A stretch of DNA of 64,000 nt, from NCBI GenBank assembly GCA_965243345.1, contig CBDEUR010000003.1, forward strand, positions 4,216,001-4,280,000, read 5' to 3'. A program made the position numbers and the translations under genes. This document shows positions 59,663 through 64,000 of this stretch, one piece after another. This DNA is from Bin52 sp965243345 (GTDB taxonomy: Bacteria; Pseudomonadota; Alphaproteobacteria; Thalassobaculales; Thalassobaculaceae). The notes below the pieces were generated by a model. The model did no database searches. It was not told the DNA's origin and was given only the letters and a program-made list of their open reading frames with translations. Numbering within the stretch: position 1 is the stretch's first letter; every line of letters starts with the position of its first letter.

Positions 59663-61435
59663 ATGCCGAACGCTCTGCTCGTTTACCCGGAGCAGCCGCC
59701 CACTTTCTGGGGGGCCGAATACGCGCTCGAAATCTCCGGGATCAAGGCGGTCTTTCCGCCCCTGGGGCTGCTGACCGTCGCCGCCATGTTTCCTCCGCAC
59801 TACACGCTCCGCGTGGTGGACATGAACGTGATGGCCTTGCAGGACGCCGATCTCGCGTGGGCGGACCTGGTGTTCACGTCCACGATGATCACGCACCACC
59901 TGTCGCTGCAAGCCGTGGTCGAGCGCTGCAACGACGCGGGTGTTCCCGTGGTGGCCGGCGGGCCGCACCCCACCACGTTTCACGAGGACATCGCCGGCGT
60001 GAGCCACTTCGTGCTGGGCGAGGTGGAGGAGATCTTCGCGAAGTTCCTTCGGGATCTGGAAGAGGGTACCGCAAGACCTCTCTACCGGGAGACGGGCAAG
60101 CCGGCCGTGACCCGAACGCCGATCCCGCGCTTCGACCTCATCGACATGAAGAACTACGCCACGATGAGCGTGCAGTTTTCCCGCGGTTGCCCGTTCGACT
60201 GCGAGTTCTGCGACATCATCAAGCTCTATGGCCGCGTGCCACGCACCAAGTCGCCGGAGCAGGTCGTGGCGGAACTGGACTCTCTCTACCGGCTGGGCTG
60301 GCGCGGCCCCGTCTTCCTGGTCGACGACAACTTCATCGGCAACAAGCGCGATGCCATGAACCTGCTTCCGTCGATCGCCGCCTGGCAGAAGGCCAGGAGG
60401 TATCCGTTCACGCTGATCACGGAGGCGAGCGCGAATCTCGCGCTGTTGGAAGAGTTGATGGACGCCATGACCGAGGCCGGATTCGATACCGTGTTCGTCG
60501 GCATCGAGACACCGAACCCGGAGGCCTTGCTCAAGACCAAGAAGCAGCAGAACACCAGCAAGACCGAAGAGAACTTCCTCTTCAGCGCCGTTCGCAAGAT
60601 CCAGCAACACGGAATGCAGGTGCAGGGCGGGTTCATACTGGGCCTGGATGGCGATGGCGATGGCGTGTTCGACGCCCAGATCGAATTCATCCGGCAGACC
60701 GGTATTCCCGTGGCCCCCATCTACCTGCTGACCGCCCTGAAGGGCACGGACATGTACGAGCGCATGAAGGCGGAAAACCGGCTTCTCGAGACGCAGATCG
60801 GCACCAACGACATGTCTCTCAACTTCAGGACGGAGATGGATTACGACACGTTGATCGAGGGATACAAACGGGTGCTCGTTTCGCTCTACGATCCGACTCT
60901 GGAGAGCTATTTCGAGCGCTGCCTGACCCTGTTCCGGCACTGGAAGCCTGCTCCGCACCTTCGAAAACCGAGGAGCAAGGCCGAGACCTTCGCAGCCCTC
61001 ATGAGCGTGCGCCGTTGTCTCTCCGCCCGCCAGATACCGGCCTTTTCGACGTTCATCGGCAAGGTGTCCAGGGACTACCCCCACATGCTCCCGGACGCGA
61101 TCTATCTGGCGGCCATGGGCCACCACTTCGAGCGGATCAGCCGTCAGCAGATCGCCATCCACGACTTTCTGAGCTTCCTGCGCGGCGAGCTGGAGACGTT
61201 CCGGGCGGCGGCTCCGGGTCCCGCTTCAGCGGTGGAGGAATTCAGGAGCCGACGACAGGCGTCGGTCGAGCGCGCCCGGAAACACTACGAGTCCATACCC
61301 GACGAATTTCGATACCAGGGAGACGGCCTGCGCGACACGCTGGCGTCCTTCCAGTGCGCGGTGGACAGGCGTGCAAGCGAGGTCGCACACTCCCGGGAAC
61401 AACTCCCGGTCGCGCTGAGTGCCGGAGATCACTGA
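59663..61435 (+). CDS. B12-binding radical SAM protein, DUF4070 family (HpnP-like)
   Basis: A 590-residue protein. The N-terminal ~150 residues form a cobalamin-binding-like domain (NALLVYPEQPPTFWGAEYAL, FPPLGLLTVAAMFP, VDMNVMALQDADLAWADLVF). The radical SAM cluster motif CxxxCxxC is C176, C180, C183 (SRGCPFDCEFCDI), followed by PRTKSPEQVVAELDSLY and VFLVDDNFIGNK. The C-terminus is the DUF4070 region. The overall text resembles hopanoid C-2 methylase (HpnP) and its many uncharacterised relatives, so methyl transfer to an unreactive carbon is plausible; the substrate is unknown. No partner genes for hopanoids are nearby. Confidence 0.88.
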   Translation: MPNALLVYPEQPPTFWGAEYALEISGIKAVFPPLGLLTVAAMFPPHYTLRVVDMNVMALQDADLAWADLVFTSTMITHHLSLQAVVERCNDAGVPVVAGGPHPTTFHEDIAGVSHFVLGEVEEIFAKFLRDLEEGTARPLYRETGKPAVTRTPIPRFDLIDMKNYATMSVQFSRGCPFDCEFCDIIKLYGRVPRTKSPEQVVAELDSLYRLGWRGPVFLVDDNFIGNKRDAMNLLPSIAAWQKARRYPFTLITEASANLALLEELMDAMTEAGFDTVFVGIETPNPEALLKTKKQQNTSKTEENFLFSAVRKIQQHGMQVQGGFILGLDGDGDGVFDAQIEFIRQTGIPVAPIYLLTALKGTDMYERMKAENRLLETQIGTNDMSLNFRTEMDYDTLIEGYKRVLVSLYDPTLESYFERCLTLFRHWKPAPHLRKPRSKAETFAALMSVRRCLSARQIPAFSTFIGKVSRDYPHMLPDAIYLAAMGHHFERISRQQIAIHDFLSFLRGELETFRAAAPGPASAVEEFRSRRQASVERARKHYESIPDEFRYQGDGLRDTLASFQCAVDRRASEVAHSREQLPVALSAGDH

Positions 61436-61778
61436 GGCTGCGCCCGCCGCAGGTTGTTCGCGGGAGCCTCGAACCTGTCAGGCCGCTGTTCCGGTGGTTT
61501 TTCGAAGCCGCAGAACGGAATTTTTCGAGCACATCGTGCGTGGGCGCACTGCGTCGGCGGAAGACACGGCATGATCCGTGCGCTTTCGTGGTGACGCCTG
61601 CGGGACCTGGTGCTGTGTGCTCGGGATGACTGCGAAGGCATCCCGTGCGCGGGCGGCACGGTGGCGCAGGGCCTTCGAGTTCGACCCCGGCCCGGCGCAC
61701 TCGCGCCCGTCCGTCGTGGCCCGCCGGTGCGGCGGTATCCTATAGTCGCTGTCGGCGAGCGGGATGGAGGACGCGGCG
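61436..61778. other. Upstream region of the molybdenum hydroxylase gene
   Basis: No gene recognised. It includes a small hairpin CGGGATG...CATCCCG (~61624-61647), and from 61703 the segment shared with 58961-59035, which presumably contains the promoter since it was kept together with the start codon in both copies. Confidence 0.45.
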
Positions 61779-61902
61779 ATGACGGTGTACCGAACCGACC
61801 GGGCAGCCGGCGCAGCACTCGGGGACGCCCCGTTGCGCCGGGAGGACGCGCGGCTGCTCACCGGCCGGGGCGAGTTTCTCGACGACCTCGCCTTTCCCGG
61901 CT
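61703..61902. repeat. Intact copy of the duplicated CoxL 5' segment
   Basis: This segment, 76 bases upstream of ATG 61779 plus ~41 codons, is repeated in diverged form at 58961-59159. The two copies are 2.74 kb apart in the same orientation and bracket the VapBC remnants and the radical SAM gene. Confidence 0.82.
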
Positions 61903-64000
61903 GTGCTCACGCGGTTTTCGTCCGTTCGCCGCATCCCCATGCCCGCATCGAGAGGGTGCGGCTCGGGGAGGCCCGGGCGTCTGACGGGGTACTGGCGGTG
62001 CTGGATGCGGCCGCAGCGGCGGATGACGGTCTGGAACCGCTGCAGCCGGTCTTCACCTCGAACCCGAAGTCGGGTGAGCCATTCGACTTCCTGCCCCAGC
62101 CCCTGCTCGCGGACGGCGTGGTGCGCCACGTCGGCGAGGCGGTCGTGCTGGTGGTGGCGGAAACGCTGCAGGCGGCGGTCGACGCGGCCGGGAAGGTGGC
62201 GGTGGACTACCGACCGCTGCCGGTGGTCCTGACACCAGCCGAGGCGCGCGCACCGGGCGCGCCCGAACTCTCGGCCTCGGTCCCGGGAAACCTCTACCAC
62301 GCGTGGACCACCGGCGATGCCGAAGCCGTGGACGCCGCCTTCGAGGCGGCTGCCCACACGGTGACCTGCCGGCTGCACAACCACCGGATGATCACCAACC
62401 CGATGGAACCGCGCGGCGCGGTGGCCAGCTGGGACGGCGAGCGCTACCACCTCACCGTCTCGAGTCAGAACATCCACGGTATCCGTGACGTGACCGCCGC
62501 CGCCCTCGCGGTTCCGCCCTCCCGGGTCCGCTTCGTCGCACGTGACGTCGGCGGCGGGTTCGGGTCAAAGAACTTCGCCTATCCCGAGTACCCGCTCGTG
62601 GCCTGGGCGGCACGGCGGACCGCCCGCCCGGTCAAGTGGATCGCGACCCGCAGCGAGACCTTCCTCGCCGACCACCAGGGGCGCGACCAGCACGCCGTTG
62701 CCGGGCTGGCGCTTGATGCCGGAGGACGGTTCCTGGCGCTCGCAATCGAGAGCGACGCCAACATCGGCGCCTACATGGTCGGCGGCATGGGGTCGATCGC
62801 CTGCCTGCTGTTCGCCCATCTTGCCGGTACCGTCTACGACATCCCGGCTGTCTCGCTCTCGATCTCGGTGGTCGCGACCAACACCACCCCTGTCGGGGTC
62901 ACCCGGGCCCCGGGATTTGCCGAGGCCAACTACGTCATGGAGCGGTTGATCGATACCGCGGCCCGCGAGTGCGGGTTCGACCGGGTGACGCTGCGGCGGC
63001 GTAACCTGTTCGCACCGGGCGCGATGCCGATCGTCAACGCGCTTGGCGAAACCGTGGACAGCGGCGACTTTCCCCGGGTCCTCGACGCGGTGGTCCGCCG
63101 CGCGGCGATCGACGGGTTCGGCGAGCGCCGGGCCGCGAGCGAGGCCCGGGGCCTGCTGCGCGGGCTCGGAATCTCGTTCCACATCAAGGGCACCGGCGGT
63201 TCACCGCACGAGAATGTCGACATCCGCTTCGAGAACGGCGGCATCTCCCTGGTGACGGGGACCCAGTCGATCGGCCAGGGTCACGAGACCACCATGGCGC
63301 AGATCCTCGCCGAGCGCCTCGGTATCGACGATGCCCTGGTCACGCTCGGACAGGGCGATACCGATCTCATCGCGTTCGGCGGCGGGCACGGCAGCTCGCG
63401 GTCGACCTACATGGCCGGGACCGCGATCTGCCGGGCGGTGGAGAAGATCATCGAGGCGGGGTGCGGGGAGGCGGCCGCGGTTCTCGAGGCGGCGGTCGAC
63501 GATATCCGCTATGCCGACGGACAGTTTGCGATCGTCGGCACCGACCGTGCCATCAGTCTGCTTGAACTCGCGGAACTGATGCGGCGCGACGACCGGCCGC
63601 TAGATCGCGGCCACGCCTGGACCCGTGAGCACCTGACCTTTCCCAACGGTGCCCACGCGGTCGAGATCGAGATCGACCCCGAGACCGGCAGCATCCGGCT
63701 GGACCGCTATACCGGGGTCGATGACTACGGGGTGCTGGTCAACCCGACCGTCGCCGCCGGCCAGGTGCACGGGTCGATCGCCCAGGGCCTGGGACAGGCG
63801 CTGCTCGAGCAGGCGCTGTACGATCCCGACAGCGGACAGCAGGTGACCGGCTCGCTGATGGACTACCCGCTGCCGCGGGCAGACGACCTGGTCGGCTTCG
63901 ACCTCGACTACAGTCACACCCGGTGCATCACCAACCCGCTCGGAGTGAAGGGGTGCGGCGAGGCGGCGGTGTGCGTCGGCCTGCCCGCAATCCACAATGC
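61779..64000 (+). CDS. Molybdenum hydroxylase large subunit (xanthine dehydrogenase/CO dehydrogenase CoxL family), 3' end outside window
   Basis: 740 codons of a molybdopterin-binding subunit; the gene runs off the end. The N-terminal domain starts REDARLLTGRGEFLDDLAFP; the cofactor-binding domain has DVGGGFGSKNFAYPEYPLVA, the segment NTTPVGVTRAPGFAEANYVM, GTQSIGQGHETTMAQI, and the catalytic glutamate in GVKGCGEAAVCVG. It lacks the CSFR loop of true CO dehydrogenases, so it is another aldehyde/heterocycle hydroxylase of this family. GGAGGA 9 bases ahead supports ATG 61779; ATG 61764 is possible. Medium (FAD) and small (2Fe-2S) subunits should lie beyond the window. Confidence 0.95.
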   Translation, partial: MTVYRTDRAAGAALGDAPLRREDARLLTGRGEFLDDLAFPGCAHAVFVRSPHPHARIERVRLGEARASDGVLAVLDAAAAADDGLEPLQPVFTSNPKSGEPFDFLPQPLLADGVVRHVGEAVVLVVAETLQAAVDAAGKVAVDYRPLPVVLTPAEARAPGAPELSASVPGNLYHAWTTGDAEAVDAAFEAAAHTVTCRLHNHRMITNPMEPRGAVASWDGERYHLTVSSQNIHGIRDVTAAALAVPPSRVRFVARDVGGGFGSKNFAYPEYPLVAWAARRTARPVKWIATRSETFLADHQGRDQHAVAGLALDAGGRFLALAIESDANIGAYMVGGMGSIACLLFAHLAGTVYDIPAVSLSISVVATNTTPVGVTRAPGFAEANYVMERLIDTAARECGFDRVTLRRRNLFAPGAMPIVNALGETVDSGDFPRVLDAVVRRAAIDGFGERRAASEARGLLRGLGISFHIKGTGGSPHENVDIRFENGGISLVTGTQSIGQGHETTMAQILAERLGIDDALVTLGQGDTDLIAFGGGHGSSRSTYMAGTAICRAVEKIIEAGCGEAAAVLEAAVDDIRYADGQFAIVGTDRAISLLELAELMRRDDRPLDRGHAWTREHLTFPNGAHAVEIEIDPETGSIRLDRYTGVDDYGVLVNPTVAAGQVHGSIAQGLGQALLEQALYDPDSGQQVTGSLMDYPLPRADDLVGFDLDYSHTRCITNPLGVKGCGEAAVCVGLPAIHN

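Noticed and set aside
61779..64000. Aerobic CO dehydrogenase large subunit
   Set aside because: The diagnostic CSFR active-site loop is absent (VGVTRAPGFAE instead), so only the broader molybdenum hydroxylase family is claimed.

Overview
The window is about 67% G+C chromosomal DNA, most likely from an alphaproteobacterium of the Rhodospirillales type. The clues are the tldD–coxB–coxA–ctaB–coxF–ctaG–coxC neighbourhood, the gshA/rsmE/ubiA neighbourhood, thrC next to an M16 peptidase, the ligase-associated helicase/PdeM pair and the GTG-start, overlapping gene style. This placement rests on gene order and protein features only; no rRNA gene is present. I found no tRNA or rRNA gene and no CRISPR array.

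Layout. 1–7.6 kb (+): the end of a dipeptide/oligopeptide-type ABC importer (two permeases and a fused double ATPase), a crotonase, an Lhr-type helicase and the PdeM nuclease, all tightly coupled. 7.6–12.6 kb (-): thrC, M16 peptidase, GNAT acetyltransferase and a plant-like long ketol-acid reductoisomerase. 12.8–20.1 kb: a DUF1932 dehydrogenase, a hyuA gene with two tandem hyuB paralogues, and a decayed FAD amine/amino-acid oxidase. 21–25.8 kb: a sulfotransferase, a frameshifted M32 carboxypeptidase, SURF1 and an EEP-fold hydrolase. 26–32.3 kb: an IS605-type TnpB element and a taurine-type sulfonate module (tauABC facing tauD), with an old duplication at the tauD/tauC junction and a 12-bp inverted repeat before tauD. 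32.8–37.2 kb (+): an unusual run of an SRCR-domain protein, a His/Trp/Gly-rich exported repeat protein, a small PepSY-like exported protein, a response regulator and a histidine kinase with an atypical H-box. 37.4–44.1 kb: the aa3 oxidase operon (-) and divergent tldD. 44.3–50.1 kb: gshA, rsmE, ubiA and an adenylosuccinate-lyase-family enzyme.

50.7–64 kb is an accessory patchwork: a truncated transposase, a three-gene cassette (MetE-C-like methyltransferase, class III aminotransferase, D-cysteine desulfhydrase-like PLP enzyme) bracketed by near-identical 20-bp direct repeats, a frameshifted DUF4338/DruA-like gene, a second sulfotransferase, an SDR enzyme, a broken VapBC/FitAB module, a B12-binding radical SAM gene, and the first 740 codons of a molybdenum hydroxylase large subunit. 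The promoter and first ~40 codons of that last gene also exist as a diverged, truncated copy 2.7 kb upstream.

The window holds many genes caught in decay (FAD oxidase, M32 peptidase, His-rich paralogue, Rpn fragment, transposase, DUF4338 gene, VapBC, CoxL copy) and several 0.3–0.9 kb stretches with no convincing gene. The best candidate for something undescribed is the secreted-protein/two-component cluster at 32.8–37.2 kb; next are the repeat-bracketed PLP/methyltransferase cassette and the plant-like reductoisomerase.
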